A DNA stretch of 64,000 nucleotides from DSYU01 sp963827605 (GCA_963827605.1 CAWHBK010000002.1:186001-250000), one strand, 5' to 3'. Counted from the stretch's first letter, positions 35,640-46,081 are shown. Notes: generated by a model not told the origin, from the letters alone. A program made the numbers and translations.

Positions 35640-37626
35640 AGGTATGGGTCCAATGCATGGCATGTTACAACAGGAGGTCTCCAAGCCAAAGAACACCTGG
35701 GACACCATCGCCCGCCTGGGGCGGTATTTCGCGCCCTATTTCTGGGTGCTCCTGATCGTCACCGCGCTGATCCTGGGCACCGCGTATACCAACGTGCGCA
35801 CCCCCGAGCTGACCGGGCAGTCGGTCGACTGCTTTTTCACCCCGGCGCTGGCCGCGCGCATGGCCGGTCAGAACGGCGCCGCCGCCCCCGCTGGGATGCA
35901 AAACGCGTTCGCCGGGGGGCAGGCCGCGCTGAGCAACTGCTGGTTTACCACCCTGCCGCAGAACCCTACCACAGATGATCTCATCCGCGGGCTGGGGCAG
36001 CTGCTGCTGGTGATCGTGGCGCTGGCAATCGGCGGCGCGTTGATGAACGGCATCGTCTCGTACCTGATGAACTGGTCAGGGCAGAAGGTTCTGCTCACCC
36101 TGCGCAAACAGGTCTTCCGCCACCTGCACAAGCTCTCGCTGGGTTATTATTCCACCCACGAAACCGGCGCAGTGATGAGCCGCATCGTCAATGATATGGA
36201 CACCCTCCAGCAGGCAGTCAACTTCGTGCTGGTCAACCTGATCAGCGGCGTGGTGATGATCCTCTGGATTGGGGTCAAGATGTTCAGCTACAACTGGGGC
36301 TACGCTCTTATTAGCATGCTGGTAACCCCCTTTATGATCCTGGCAACCGTCCTGCTGTCGAACGAGGCGCGCAAAGCCTTCCGCCGCACCCGCATTGAGA
36401 TTGGCAAAGTCAACGCCAACCTGGAAGAATCCATCTCCGGCGTGCGCGAGGTGCAGGCTTTTGGCCGCGAAGGCGCCAACATTGAAGCCTTCCGCGAGTC
36501 CAACGCCGCCAACCGGGACGCCAACGTCAAAGCCGTCTCCTATACCGCGGCCATGCAGCCCACTATGGAAGCGCTGGGCTACGTAGCCATCGCCATCGTC
36601 ACCATCACCGGGGGCTTCCTGATGCTGGGCGGCGGGACCATGTTTGGCGCGGAAATCTCGCTGGGGCTGATCATCACCTTTATCGGCTTCGTGCAGCGCT
36701 TCAACCAGCCCATCTCGCAAATCTCGCAGTTGTGGACCAACATGCAGTCCGCCATCGCCGGGGCCGAGCGCATCTTTGAGCTGCTCGACACCGTCCCGGA
36801 CGTGCAGGACGCGCCCAACGCGGAGGTTATGCCGCAGATCCAGGGCCGGGTGACCTTTGAAAACGTCAGCGCGCAGTACGTGCCCGGCGAGCCGGTGCTG
36901 CAAGACGTCAGTTTTACCGCCGAACCCGGGCAGACCATCGCCATTGTCGGGCAAACCGGCGCCGGGAAGACTACCATCATCAACCTGCTGCCCCGCTTCT
37001 ACGATGTAGTCACCGGCAAGATCAGCATCGACGGCTACGATATCGCCGAAGTAGCGGCTGCCAGCCTGCGCAAGCAGATCGGCATCGTCCTGCAGGATAC
37101 CTTCCTGTTTAGCGACACGGTGATGAATAATATCCGCTTTGGCCGCCCTGAGGCCAGCGAAGAAGAGGTCATCGCCGCGGCCCAACTGGCCCATGCCGAC
37201 GACTTTATCAAGCGCATGCCGCAGGGTTACGACACCGTCCTGGGCGAGCACGGGGCCGGGCTCAGCCAGGGCCAGCGCCAGTTGCTGGCCATCGCCCGCG
37301 CCGCGCTGGCCGACCCGCGCATCCTGATCCTCGATGAGGCCACCTCCAGCGTGGACACCCGCACCGAGCGCCAGATCCAGAGCGCGCTGGAACGCCTGCT
37401 TCAGGGGCGCACCAGCTTCGTCATCGCCCACCGCCTCAGCACCATCCGCAACGCCGACCAGGTGCTGGTGATCGAGGAAGGCCGCATCGTCGAGCGCGGC
37501 ACGCACGCCGGGCTCCTGGCGCAGAAAGGCGTCTACTACGGCCTCTATATGCGCCAGTTCCGCAAAGACGACCCCCAGAACGGCAACGGTCAGGTGAAAG
37601 ACCTGACCCCCGGTCTGGCAGGATAA
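35632..37626 (+). CDS. ABC exporter, half-transporter with catalytic site
   Basis: 664 residues from ATG 35632 (GAGGAGG upstream). It has an N-terminal membrane domain with a long first external loop (about residues 65-110). The NBD has Walker A VGQTGAGKTT, altered signature LSQGQRQL, Walker B RILILDEATSSVD with Glu, and switch His (IAHRLS). In such heterodimers the altered signature of this subunit completes the degenerate site of the partner, which is exactly the pairing seen here. Confidence 0.94.
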   Translation: MGRGMGPMHGMLQQEVSKPKNTWDTIARLGRYFAPYFWVLLIVTALILGTAYTNVRTPELTGQSVDCFFTPALAARMAGQNGAAAPAGMQNAFAGGQAALSNCWFTTLPQNPTTDDLIRGLGQLLLVIVALAIGGALMNGIVSYLMNWSGQKVLLTLRKQVFRHLHKLSLGYYSTHETGAVMSRIVNDMDTLQQAVNFVLVNLISGVVMILWIGVKMFSYNWGYALISMLVTPFMILATVLLSNEARKAFRRTRIEIGKVNANLEESISGVREVQAFGREGANIEAFRESNAANRDANVKAVSYTAAMQPTMEALGYVAIAIVTITGGFLMLGGGTMFGAEISLGLIITFIGFVQRFNQPISQISQLWTNMQSAIAGAERIFELLDTVPDVQDAPNAEVMPQIQGRVTFENVSAQYVPGEPVLQDVSFTAEPGQTIAIVGQTGAGKTTIINLLPRFYDVVTGKISIDGYDIAEVAAASLRKQIGIVLQDTFLFSDTVMNNIRFGRPEASEEEVIAAAQLAHADDFIKRMPQGYDTVLGEHGAGLSQGQRQLLAIARAALADPRILILDEATSSVDTRTERQIQSALERLLQGRTSFVIAHRLSTIRNADQVLVIEEGRIVERGTHAGLLAQKGVYYGLYMRQFRKDDPQNGNGQVKDLTPGLAG

Positions 37627-37644
37627 GGAAACAGTACGCGGATC

Positions 37645-37760
37645 GGTAGGGCCGAAATTAATATTCCGCGGAATTGTAATTCCGCGGAATCCCTACCATC
37701 TTCGTAGGGCGGCCATCCCTGGCCGCCGGTCGCGCCAGCGAACGCACGGTCGCGCCAGCG
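37645..37760. repeat. Paired palindromes and short direct repeat after the exporter operon
   Basis: Two copies of the palindrome ATTCCGCGGAAT (37663-37674, 37679-37690) lie between GGTAGGG (37645-37651) and CCCTACC (37691-37697), allowing a cruciform or terminator-like fold. Then come GGCGGCCA/TGGCCGCC (37708-37727) and a direct repeat CGGTCGCGCCAGCG (37727-37740, 37747-37760). No gene is seen in 37627-37903. Confidence 0.6.
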
Positions 37761-37903
37761 GGAACAGATTATTTCAGGCCGGGTGCCAGGCATATCCTTC
37801 GGTTTACTGCGCATCCTTTACCATCTCTTGTCCCACAGCCGTCTGGATGTCGGATAAAATATCAAAAAAACCTGGTAGTCTTGCCTGGGGGATTTAGTAA
37901 AGC

Positions 37904-38830
37904 ATGAATGTTAAAAGAAAAATTAAAGAAACGCACGATGTGCGAGAGCGCAAGATTTCCGCGCTCGTATACCAGCTGCTGCGCGTCGATCTGGAATGGA
38001 TCGGGCGCGCGCTCCTGTGGGTGACGCGCCTGTTTTCGCGCCAGCACCGCATCCAGCCCGAGAACGAGCCCAAGAGCGAGCCGCTGCCCCCCACGGGGCC
38101 TTTCGTCACCACCCGCAAGCAGCAGCGCGGCGACTTACTGGCCTGGGTGCCGCGCCGCTTCGACAGCTTCCTCATCGATGACCTGACCGGGAAGTACGGC
38201 TATTCCCATATATCCATCGACTGCGGCGAAACGGACGTCCCCACCGGCAAAGCGGTGATGGTGGAAAGCACTGTGGGCCAAACCGTGCAGAATAAATTCC
38301 TTGATGAGTACGGCGCGCGTAATTTCGCGCGCATCCCGCTTTCCAGGGCGGGCATCGACCCGGAGACATTTTGCAAGTGCGTCCAATCCAAAATCGGCCA
38401 GCAATATGATGCCCTGGAAGCCCTCACCCTCGGGCAGATCGATGACCCGGTGAAACAGGTCTGCTCGGATCTGGCAGCCGTGTGCCTGCCGGAAGAAGTC
38501 CGCAGCGATATCGCCAAAGCCAGCCGGGTGGGTCTGCTCCGGCGCGGCTCGGTCAGCATCCATTCCAAACCCAAAGATCATAACCTGAAGGCCTTTATCA
38601 GCCCCAACGCCTTTGCCCAGTACTTCGGCGCGCCGCCGGGCCAGGATCTGGTAAGAGCCGACCAATGGATCCGGCCGCGCCGCATAACCAGCGACCCGGC
38701 TCCCATCCTGGCGCTGTCCCTGCGGCGCGGACTGCTCCTCCTGGCACTGGCCGGCCTGGGCTGGCTCCTGTTGAAGCCGCTGGTAAGCGCAAGGCTGACC
38801 GCAAACCTCGGCAGCCAGTGCCGGGGCTAA
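37904..38830 (+). CDS. Permuted-papain (YiiX/YaeF-like) family protein, membrane-anchored
   Basis: 308 residues. The core shows the circularly permuted NlpC/P60 order: GDLLAWVPRR, then His in YGYSHISIDCGE, VMVESTVGQTV, and later the Cys in QVCSDLAAVCLP. A single C-terminal membrane segment (RGLLLLALAGLGWLLLKPLV) would anchor it. The family contains amidases and peptidases acting on lipids or peptides; the substrate here is unknown. The ribosome-binding site is weak (GGGG about 12 bases upstream). Confidence 0.7.
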   Translation: MNVKRKIKETHDVRERKISALVYQLLRVDLEWIGRALLWVTRLFSRQHRIQPENEPKSEPLPPTGPFVTTRKQQRGDLLAWVPRRFDSFLIDDLTGKYGYSHISIDCGETDVPTGKAVMVESTVGQTVQNKFLDEYGARNFARIPLSRAGIDPETFCKCVQSKIGQQYDALEALTLGQIDDPVKQVCSDLAAVCLPEEVRSDIAKASRVGLLRRGSVSIHSKPKDHNLKAFISPNAFAQYFGAPPGQDLVRADQWIRPRRITSDPAPILALSLRRGLLLLALAGLGWLLLKPLVSARLTANLGSQCRG

Positions 38831-38890
38831 CGGGAGAGAATGCCCGGCAAAACCGGGCTGCGAATATCGAGGCTTCTGCCAACCACAGCT

Positions 38891-39607
38891 TTAGCGCCGG
38901 GCGTTAGCCATCCCGAAAACCGCAGCCTGACCGCTGCCTCTCAGCAAGCTGAACGCTAACCAGCCGGTCGCCGCAATGGAAATGACCCCGCCGGCCATGG
39001 AAGGAATCCCGATCAGCGATGGGAGGTGGGCCACAATTCCCAACCCAATCGGCAGGCAAAACGCTCCCCCGATCGCAAACAGCGCCCCCGGAATCCGCAG
39101 CTGCCGGTTTTGCCCCATCAGCAGGCCGTAAATGAGGCCGGGAAACCCCAGCAAGAAGTAGGAGAACTGATCAAACAGCATCAGCGTCGATTGCGGCCAG
39201 ATCTGGAGCATGTGCTGCAGCACAAGCGTGGCAGCCGGCTGAAGCTGCGGGTCGTCAAGCTGCGCAATCAGCGCCGGGACCACAGTAAGCTGCGACAGGT
39301 ACGAGAACAGCGCCAGAATCGCGTAGAGCGGCACGAAAGCCAGCCCGGCTGAAGCCCATCCCGGATGTTCATCCTTCAGCAGCCCGTACAGGCTGCCGTA
39401 CAGCAGCACGTTAAACAGCGTGAGCAGCAGCGCGTTGATATAGGTCGCGCTGTAGTAAAACCAGTGGGCTTGCTGCGCGAATGCCAGCGCCTGGTCGAAA
39501 CGATCCATTGCGCCGAATACAACGCTGACGCCGATCATCTGGGCCAGCCAGATCAAGGTAAAAATAACCACAAGTCCAGCCAGGAACCCGGTCGATTTGG
39601 TTTGCAT
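38891..39607 (-). CDS. Multi-pass membrane protein of unknown function
   Basis: 238 residues with about six hydrophobic segments (GLVVIFTLIWLAQMIGVSVV, INALLLTLFNVLLYGSLYGL, FVPLYAILALFSYLS, FLLGFPGLIYGLLMG and two more). The layout resembles DUF4386-type proteins. No catalytic motif is seen. It stands alone between the papain-like gene (convergent) and the peptide transporter. Confidence 0.7.
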   Translation of the reverse strand: MQTKSTGFLAGLVVIFTLIWLAQMIGVSVVFGAMDRFDQALAFAQQAHWFYYSATYINALLLTLFNVLLYGSLYGLLKDEHPGWASAGLAFVPLYAILALFSYLSQLTVVPALIAQLDDPQLQPAATLVLQHMLQIWPQSTLMLFDQFSYFLLGFPGLIYGLLMGQNRQLRIPGALFAIGGAFCLPIGLGIVAHLPSLIGIPSMAGGVISIAATGWLAFSLLRGSGQAAVFGMANARR

Positions 39608-39659
39608 GGTTGCTCCCTCAAGCGGATAAGCCTGCCTGTAATTGTAATGGCTTTTATCA

Positions 39660-39705
39660 GAATGACGCGAATAGGATCTTCTTCAAGATCCTATTCGCGT
39701 CATTC
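39660..39705. terminator. Perfect 21-bp inverted repeat
   Basis: The arm at 39660-39680 (GAATGACGCG...GATCTT) is repeated inverted at 39685-39705 around the loop CTTC. It is followed by further CGAATGA-type words up to 39728. It lies just beyond the 3' end of the peptide transporter operon and could act as its terminator, although T-tracts are weak. Confidence 0.55.
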
Positions 39706-39749
39706 GCATCATTCGAAGTCATTCGCGTTAAAATTCCATTGCCAGCTAT

Positions 39750-40691
39750 TTACACCCCGCAGCACGCCACGAAATGATCGCTCTCCACTTCCACCAGCGC
39801 TGGGCTCTGGTTCTGGCAGTCCAGGCCTTTTCCCGCCAGCGGGCAGCGGGCAAAGTATACGCAGCCTTTGGTCGCGTCGGTCAGCTTGCCCTTCAGTTCA
39901 ACGTCGCTGCCCTGCCATTTATGATCCAGGCTGGGGACAGAGGCCATCAGCATGCGCGTATACGGGTGCAGCGGATTGTCGAAGATCTTGCCGGTCTCGC
40001 CCATCTCCACCACGTTGCCGCGGTACAGAATGACCGCTTTTTCGCTGATGTAATAGCCCAGCGAAAGATCGTGGGTGATAAACAGCACCGACAGCCCGCG
40101 GGCTTTCAGGTCGCCCAGCAGGTTGAGCACATCGATGCGCGTGGAGGCGTCCAGCATGCTGATGATCTCATCCGCCACGAGGAACTGCGAATCCAGCAGC
40201 AGCGCCCGGGCGATCAGGAAGCGCTGCAGCTGCCCGCCGCTGAGCTGGTGCGGGTACTTGTTCAGCACGTGCTCAGGGTTCAACCCAACCGCCGCCAGCG
40301 ATGATTCCATTTTGTCGCACCATGCGCCCGCCTTCATCTCCGGGAAAAATTCTTCGTGCAGGATGCTGAAGATGCGGTCGGCCTTGAAGATCGGGTTATA
40401 CGAGCTAAACGGGTCCTGGAATACGCCCTGCACCTTGCGGTAATATTCCTTCAGCCCGCCGGGCTTGAGCGCCGAGACGTTCGCGCCGTTGTAAACAATC
40501 TCCCCGGAACTGGTGGGGATCAGGCGCAGGATCATCTTGCCGATGGTGCTTTTCCCGCTGCCGCTCTCGCCGATCAGGGAAACCACCTCACCGTCATTGA
40601 CCTCAAAGCTGACGTTGTTGACCGCGTGGAGTTCTTTGCCGCCGAAGGTGCCGACCCGGTAAACCTTGGATATTCCATTAAGCGTGAGCAT
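39750..40691 (-). CDS. Peptide-type ABC importer ATPase 2 (DppF/OppF-like)
   Basis: 313 residues. Walker A GESGSGKSTIGKMILRL, signature HQLSGGQLQRFLIARALLLD, Walker B LVADEIISMLD, switch His FITHDLSLGYY. The oligopeptide-type C-terminal extension has the Cys-rich motif GCVYFARCPLAGKGLDCQNQ. Last gene of the importer operon. Confidence 0.93.
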   Translation of the reverse strand: MLTLNGISKVYRVGTFGGKELHAVNNVSFEVNDGEVVSLIGESGSGKSTIGKMILRLIPTSSGEIVYNGANVSALKPGGLKEYYRKVQGVFQDPFSSYNPIFKADRIFSILHEEFFPEMKAGAWCDKMESSLAAVGLNPEHVLNKYPHQLSGGQLQRFLIARALLLDSQFLVADEIISMLDASTRIDVLNLLGDLKARGLSVLFITHDLSLGYYISEKAVILYRGNVVEMGETGKIFDNPLHPYTRMLMASVPSLDHKWQGSDVELKGKLTDATKGCVYFARCPLAGKGLDCQNQSPALVEVESDHFVACCGV

Positions 40692-41648
40692 TGCTCTCGC
40701 AGCTCCTTCCAGCAGGCAACGAAGTGGTCTTTCTCAATTTCGACAAATGGGGGCGCCTGCATGCATTTCTCAAAGGCCAGCGGGCAGCGGTCGCGGAAAC
40801 GGCAGCCCACCGGCGGGTTGAGCAGCAGCGGCGGGTTGCCGGGGATGCCCGCCAGGCGCTTCTCGGAAAACTTCACCCCCACCTTGGGCAGCGATGAAAT
40901 CAACAGCTTTGTGTAAGGGTGGCGCGGCGCGTGGATGATCACTTCGGTGGGGGCTTTCTCCGCCAGCTGCCCGGCATACATCATCATGATGCTGTCGGCG
41001 ATCTGGTACAGGATCGAAATATCGTGCGTGATGACGATCACGCTCTTTACAAACCCGCGGTCGCGGAATTCCACCAGCATCTCCGAGACCGCTTTCTGGC
41101 TGGAAACATCCAGCGCCGAGGTGATCTCATCGGCGATCAGCAGCGATGGGTTCAGCAGCGTCGACAGCACCATCACCATGCGCTGCTTCATGCCGCCGGA
41201 AAGCTCGATCGGGTACATATTCAGCACGTCCGGGGTCAGCTTGACCAGATCGAGCCGCCGCTTCAGTTCGGGCAGGATGGCCTTATAGTTCTCGTGGCGC
41301 GAGCGCAGCAGTTCCTCGGTCATCTTGCCGATCTTGCGGGTCGGGTTCATGGCGTTCATGGCGTACTGCGGGATGATCGAAACCTGTTTGAAGCGGAAGT
41401 CGTTCATGCGCTCAAAGTTTTGCAGCGGCAGCTCCTCGTTGTCGAGGCATACGCTGCCCCGCACCAGCTTCAGGGGTGGCTTCAGCAGGATCAGGCTGTT
41501 GCACAGGGTCGACTTGCCGCAGCCCGATTCGCCCGCCAGCCCCATGATTTCCCCATCCGCCACCGAGAAGGTGGCGTCTTCCAGCGCCCGCACATCGCCG
41601 CGCAGGGTCTGGTAATATACCGTTAAGATTTTCGACTTGTAGGCTCAT
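40574..41648 (-). CDS. Peptide-type ABC importer ATPase 1 (DppD/OppD-like), frameshifted
   Basis: ATPase with Walker A GESGCGKSTLCNSLILL, signature IELSGGMKQRMVMVLSTLL, Walker B LLIADEITSALD and C-terminal VGCRFRDRCPLAFEKCMQAP. The true start is ATG 41648 (MSLQVE). One extra A near 41618 breaks the frame, which otherwise reads ILTVYYQTLRGDVRALEDAT. The frame continues 118 bp into the next ATPase gene. This is long for such operons and may reflect a further indel near the 3' end. Confidence 0.85.
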
Positions 41649-41652
41649 CAGG

Positions 41653-42515
41653 TTACATCTCCCTGAGTTTGGGGTTGAAGACTTCGTCCAGTCCGACGTT
41701 CATGACGTACAAGCCGCCGACAATCGCGGTAATGCCAATGCCCGGGGGAATAAACCACCACCACATGCCCAGCATCAGCGCGCTCCACAGCACCGCCATG
41801 TTCATCATCATGCCCAGCGAAATGCCCTGTGTCGGTCCCAGCCCGATGAAATCCAGCGTGGCGGCGGTCAGGATGGCGCCGCCAAACTGCAGGATAAAGG
41901 TCATAAACAGGTAGGACATCATGTTCGGCGCAATTTCGGTGAAGATGATCTTGATGGGGCTCATCCCGCTCAGCCGGGCCAGATCGACGAAATCCCGCGA
42001 GCGCAGGGAAAAGGTCTGCGCGCGGATGGCGCGCGCCGCCCACGGCCAGGCGGTAAGCCCGATAAACAGGCTCTCGATAAACACGCCGCGCACCTTCAGA
42101 TAGGCGGAGATGATCAGCAGCAGCGCCAGCACCGGGATGATCAGAACGATGTTGGTCAGCATGTTCAGAATTTCATCCATCGCCCCGCCCCGGTACCCGG
42201 CGGTAAAGCCGATCAATCATCCCCAGCAGGGTGCCAATGCCGCCGCCGACAATGCCCACCAGGAACGTCGACGCCAGCCCGTGGACAAACTGGGAAAACA
42301 CATCCTCGCCAAAGGTGGTCGTCCCGAACCAGAACTGCGCGGAGGGCGGCGCTCCGGGAGGGCCGACAAATTCGGTTGGATCATAGGGCGTCAGCAGCGG
42401 GCCAACAAAGGTCAGGACGATAAAAAACAGCAGGATCGCCCAGGCCAATGCGCAGCTTGTTGTTGCGCAGGGCAAAATAGAGAATCTCGTTCTTCTTCTT
42501 GATGGATTGCATCAT
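41653..42515 (-). CDS. Peptide-type ABC importer permease 2 (DppC-like), two frameshifts
   Basis: Begins at ATG 42515, overlapping the DppB-like stop by 4 bp (MMQSIKKKNEILYFALRNN). The frame breaks near 42450, resuming as ALAWAILLFFIVLTFVGPLL with TPYDPTEF and FWFGTTTFGEDVFSQFVHG. It breaks again near 42216, resuming as IGFTAGYRGGAMDEILN. The EAA-loop region RSRDFVDLARLSGMSPIKII is intact. The combined length (about 287 residues) is normal for the family. Confidence 0.85.
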
Positions 42516-43507
42516 GCTGCACCACCCTGCATGCCTGCCCGCGTGCGCGGATCGACCAGAACGTAGACGATGTCGATGACAAAATTGGCCAGCAGCACGC
42601 CAATGATGATAAAGAGAAAGCAGCCTTGCAGCAGGAAGTAATCCTGGTTATGGATAGCTTGCAGGATCAGGTAGCCGATACCGGGATAGCGCAAATACGA
42701 CTTCGGTCGCCAGCGCGCCGGCTACGATGACGCCCAACTTGCAGCGCCAGGCCGGTGAGTTGGGGCAGCATGGCGTTGCTGAAGGCGTATTTGCGGACCA
42801 GCCCGCGCGGCGCGCCCAGCGCTTCCAGGTAATGCGAATAGTCCGCTTCCAGCTCGTAGATGATCATGTTGCGCATGCCGATCGCCCAGCCGCCAAACTG
42901 CACGATAAACAGCGAAGCAAACGGCAGGAACCAGTGCTGCACCAGGCTCCAGATAAAAGCTCAGCGAAAGGTTGGGCCGCATGGAAAAACTGTACCCGCC
43001 GGCGATTGGAAAAATGCGCCAGACGATACAGAACGCCCAGGCCAGCAGAATCCCCAGCCACATGTACGGGGTGGCCGTAAGAATATATCCCAGCGGCAGC
43101 AGGGTATTATCCAGCCGTTTGCTGCGGGCCGCGAAAGCGCCAAAGTTATTCCCCGCCAGCCAGCTCAACAGGATGGCCGGCACCAACAGGCCAATATCAT
43201 ACGGCACCGCGTTCATGATCACTTTGCTTACCGGCGTTGGGAACAGATAGATGCTCGTGCCCAGGTCGCCCTGAAAAACCATCCCCCAGAAATTGAGATA
43301 CTGCTTCCAGACCGGCACATCCAGACCAAACACGGTCAGGTAATAGTTGCGCATCTCGACCACCGCGCTGCCGCGCAAGCCGGCTCTGGAAATCAAGATA
43401 TCAATCGGGTTACCGGGCATGAAACGCGGAATGCACCAATCTATGGTTACCGCGATGAAAAACGTGATCGCATAGATCAGTACCTTCCTTCCGAAATACC
43501 GTCTCAT
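42512..43507 (-). CDS. Peptide-type ABC importer permease 1 (DppB-like), three frameshifts
   Basis: N-terminus MRRYFGRKVLIYAITFFIAV, then RFMPGNPIDILISRAG. Breaks: near 42956 in a T-run (coding strand TTTTATC), resuming as FIWSLVQHWFLPFASLF; near 42732, resuming as VIVAGALATEVVF; and near 42692, resuming as RYPGIGYLILQAIHNQDYFL. The EAA-like segment is SHYLEALGAPRGLVRKYAFS. Total length about 331 residues, normal for the family. Confidence 0.85.
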
Positions 43508-43600
43508 GCTGCCTCCTTCACGAACCTATCAATAAGTTACGCATCCATCTGGCTCCCACGGTGACCGTGGGAACCAGAAACCAGACGAAAAACCAGGGCC

Positions 43601-43623
43601 GCCCCTCCCGTTGAGGGAGGGGC
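43601..43623 (-). terminator. Hairpin between binding protein and permease genes
   Basis: GCCCCTCCC (43601-43609) / GGGAGGGGC (43615-43623) with a 5-nt loop. On the minus strand TTTTT follows about 10 bases later. A second palindrome, TCCCACGG-TGA-CCGTGGGA, is at 43554-43572. This looks like a partial terminator or stabilising hairpin that keeps the binding protein in excess over the permeases. Confidence 0.6.
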
Positions 43624-43637
43624 AGCCCGCATATAAT

Positions 43638-45486
43638 TTACTTCTTCTCCGCCGGCTTCAGATCCAGGAGCATCTGAGCGCTGGTCATGTTCCAGTACCC
43701 GCGCCAGGTGGCGGGCAGGTAATGGTTGGAACCTTCGGCCGATGAAGGCCAGTTGGTCCATACGGAGTTGTTGGTCTGCGCCCACAGGCCGTTGTACCAC
43801 AAGGGGATGGTAGGCAGGTCGGTGAGGGTGATCTTCTGCAGCTTGGAGGTAATCGCGAGGATCGCCGCGTCGTCGCCGATCTTTACCCGGTCGAGTTCAT
43901 CTACCAGGGCGAAGGCTTCCGCGTTGTCATAGCGACCGTAGTTGCCCCACTGGGCCGTCTCGATGCCGGAGAGCGGGTTCTGGAAGACCCACTTGTAGTA
44001 CGACCAGACCGTGCTGCTCAGCTGGGCTTCGTTGCGGATCGACATATCCAGCGTGCCCTTTAGCAGCGAGTCGAGCCAGCCGCCGTAGTCCGGATATTCG
44101 GGGGTAACTTTGATGCCAATCGCGGCGGCGTTGCGCGAGATGATCTGAATAGCGGCCATCCAGTCGGTCCACCCGCTTGGGCAGGTGATCTTCAGGTCGA
44201 TCTTGGCGCCATCCGGGGCTCTCGAGGAACTTGTCGCCGTCGGTGTCTTTGTAGCCGGCGTCGGCCAGGATCTTCTTGGCCTGCTCCGGGTCGTAGCACC
44301 AGGCCAGCTGCTTGGCCTGTTCTTTGTCAACGAACTTGTCCCACGCCGGCAGGAGGCCGGTCGGGTCGGAGGCCTTTACCAGGCCAGCGTAGTCGTTCTG
44401 TACGATGTCATCCAGGTTGATCGCATAAGCCATCGCTTTGCGGAAGGCCAGATCATCCATCGGTTTTTTCTGCAGGTTGAAGATCAGCTGCACGGTGTTG
44501 GCCGGGATCATGTAAGGCGCTTCGGGGTAGTAGGTCTGTACGCCATAACCACCCTTGACCAGCGTCGCGACGCCGGGGAGGAAGTTATTGTCGAGGTCAA
44601 TCCCGCCCTGCAGGACCATGCCCAGGCCAACGTTGTTGCTGGGGACCACGATATCGATGATGTATTTGGGAGCGGGGCCTTTGCCAAATGCTTTGACGCC
44701 CCACCAGGCATCGTTGCGCACGAGAACTGCGCGGTCCTGGTCCATGGCTTCCGCCAGGTACATGCCTGTGCCAACCGGCTTTTCATTCGCGCCGCCGGTG
44801 ACATCCTTCACGTCCAGGCTTTCCCACAGGTGCTTCGGAACAATCGGAACCGTGTACATCAGGTTGTAGCCAACTTCCTGGTACGGGGGATTCTCTTTGA
44901 ACTTGAAAGCCAGGGTGGTGTCGTCTTTCTTCTCGATGCCGGTCAGGAAGTTCCACATGCCGGAGTAACCCAGGGCGGCCTTGTACTTGCCGTTGGGGTC
45001 GGCCAGCTCAATGGTGAACTTGACGTCATCGGCGGTGAAGGGCTTGCCGTCCGTCCAGGTGATACCGGGGCGAAGTTTTACTTCCCAGGTCGTGGCGTCG
45101 GTCCAGCTCTCGGACTCGGCCAGCCAGGGCGCGAATTTATCGGTCAGCGGGTCATAGGTGAAGAGCGTTTCGTAGATAAGGCCCACGGCGCCAACCGAGT
45201 ACCCGCCGCCGTTGAAGGGGTTCCAGCTCGAGGGAGGACCCCACTGCACGCCGGTGGTGTACAGGGTTTCGTTGCGAGGGTAAGCTTCCGCTGCTGCGGG
45301 AGCGACCACGGTGGCGATGACTTCCTTGACCACTTCTTTGGTCACTACAACCTGCTGCGTCTCAACGACTTTCTTTTCAACTTCAACCGTCTGAACAACA
45401 GTCTGGGGCGTAGGTGCGCTGCAGCCGGTCAATACCAGGCTGAGCATTACGATAAGACTAAGGGCGACCATAACGTGCTTACGCAT
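43638..45486 (-). CDS. Peptide-type substrate-binding lipoprotein (SBP_bac_5), one frameshift
   Basis: About 615 residues. ATG 45486 was chosen (AGGAG 7 bases upstream). The signal peptide ends in lipobox VLTGC, followed by a Val/Glu-rich coiled-coil stalk (VVQTVEVEKKVVETQQVVVT). The family 5 binding domain includes WNPFNGGGYSVGAVGLIYE, LRPGITWTDGKPFTADDVKF and FRKAMAYAINLDDIV. The frame breaks near 44223, after DKFLES, resuming as PDGAKIDLKITCPSGWTDW. The ligand may be an oligopeptide or an oligosaccharide; family alone does not decide. Confidence 0.88.
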
Positions 45487-45718
45487 TTGCATTCTCCTAA
45501 TCGGATTATTCGAAATACAAGATAAGAAGTAGGCGGCTTTCAGGATCGGAAGTTCTATTCGCTTTCTCACCTCCTCCAGAGGCACTGGATCATGGCTGGT
45601 ATCTATCATTGAGTGTAATTAAAGGCTTATTCAAATGCCCCTCTCGTCTAGACAGTCTTAGCCTATCCGACCGGACAGGTGGCCGCCACTGGCTAGCGGG
45701 GCTGCACTGGCGGACAGG

Positions 45719-46081
45719 TCACCCCTCAACCAGGTAAGTTTTTAGAAAATTCAACACCCTCTCACCCGAAGCCCGTTTATTCAGAAAGGCATCCGCGCCG
45801 CTGGCCAGCGCCAAGGGCTCGTTCTCCAATTGCACGCTCATCACGATCAGCACCGGGCGTTTGCGCAAATGCTGGAATTCGCCTCGGATCTGGCTCACAT
45901 CCAACCCGGGCAGGTCCCAATCCAACAACACCACATCCGGGTAAAAGCAGGCCAGCCGCTCACCTAACTGCCCCGCGTCGCCGATCTCGCAAAATTCCAG
46001 AATGCCAAGCTTGTGTTTCAACAGCAGCATTATCGCTGCTCGTACCACCAGGTCTGCGTCAGCCAGAAGAACACGCGTCAT
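45719..46081 (-). CDS. Stand-alone receiver-domain protein
   Basis: 120 residues consisting of a single receiver: RVLLADADLVVRAAIMLLLK (one Asp of the usual acidic pair is replaced by Ala), phospho-Asp in PDVVLLDWDLPGLD, Ser in LIVMSVQLENEP, and Lys in FLNKRASGERV. There is no output domain. It may be a phosphate sink or connector for the kinase encoded upstream at 46960-50496. Confidence 0.85.
   Translation of the reverse strand: MTRVLLADADLVVRAAIMLLLKHKLGILEFCEIGDAGQLGERLACFYPDVVLLDWDLPGLDVSQIRGEFQHLRKRPVLIVMSVQLENEPLALASGADAFLNKRASGERVLNFLKTYLVEG

Noticed and set aside
36076..37506. Long minus-strand open frame (476 codons)
   Set aside because: It is a shadow of the ABC exporter gene in GC-rich DNA; the plus-strand product has all family motifs.
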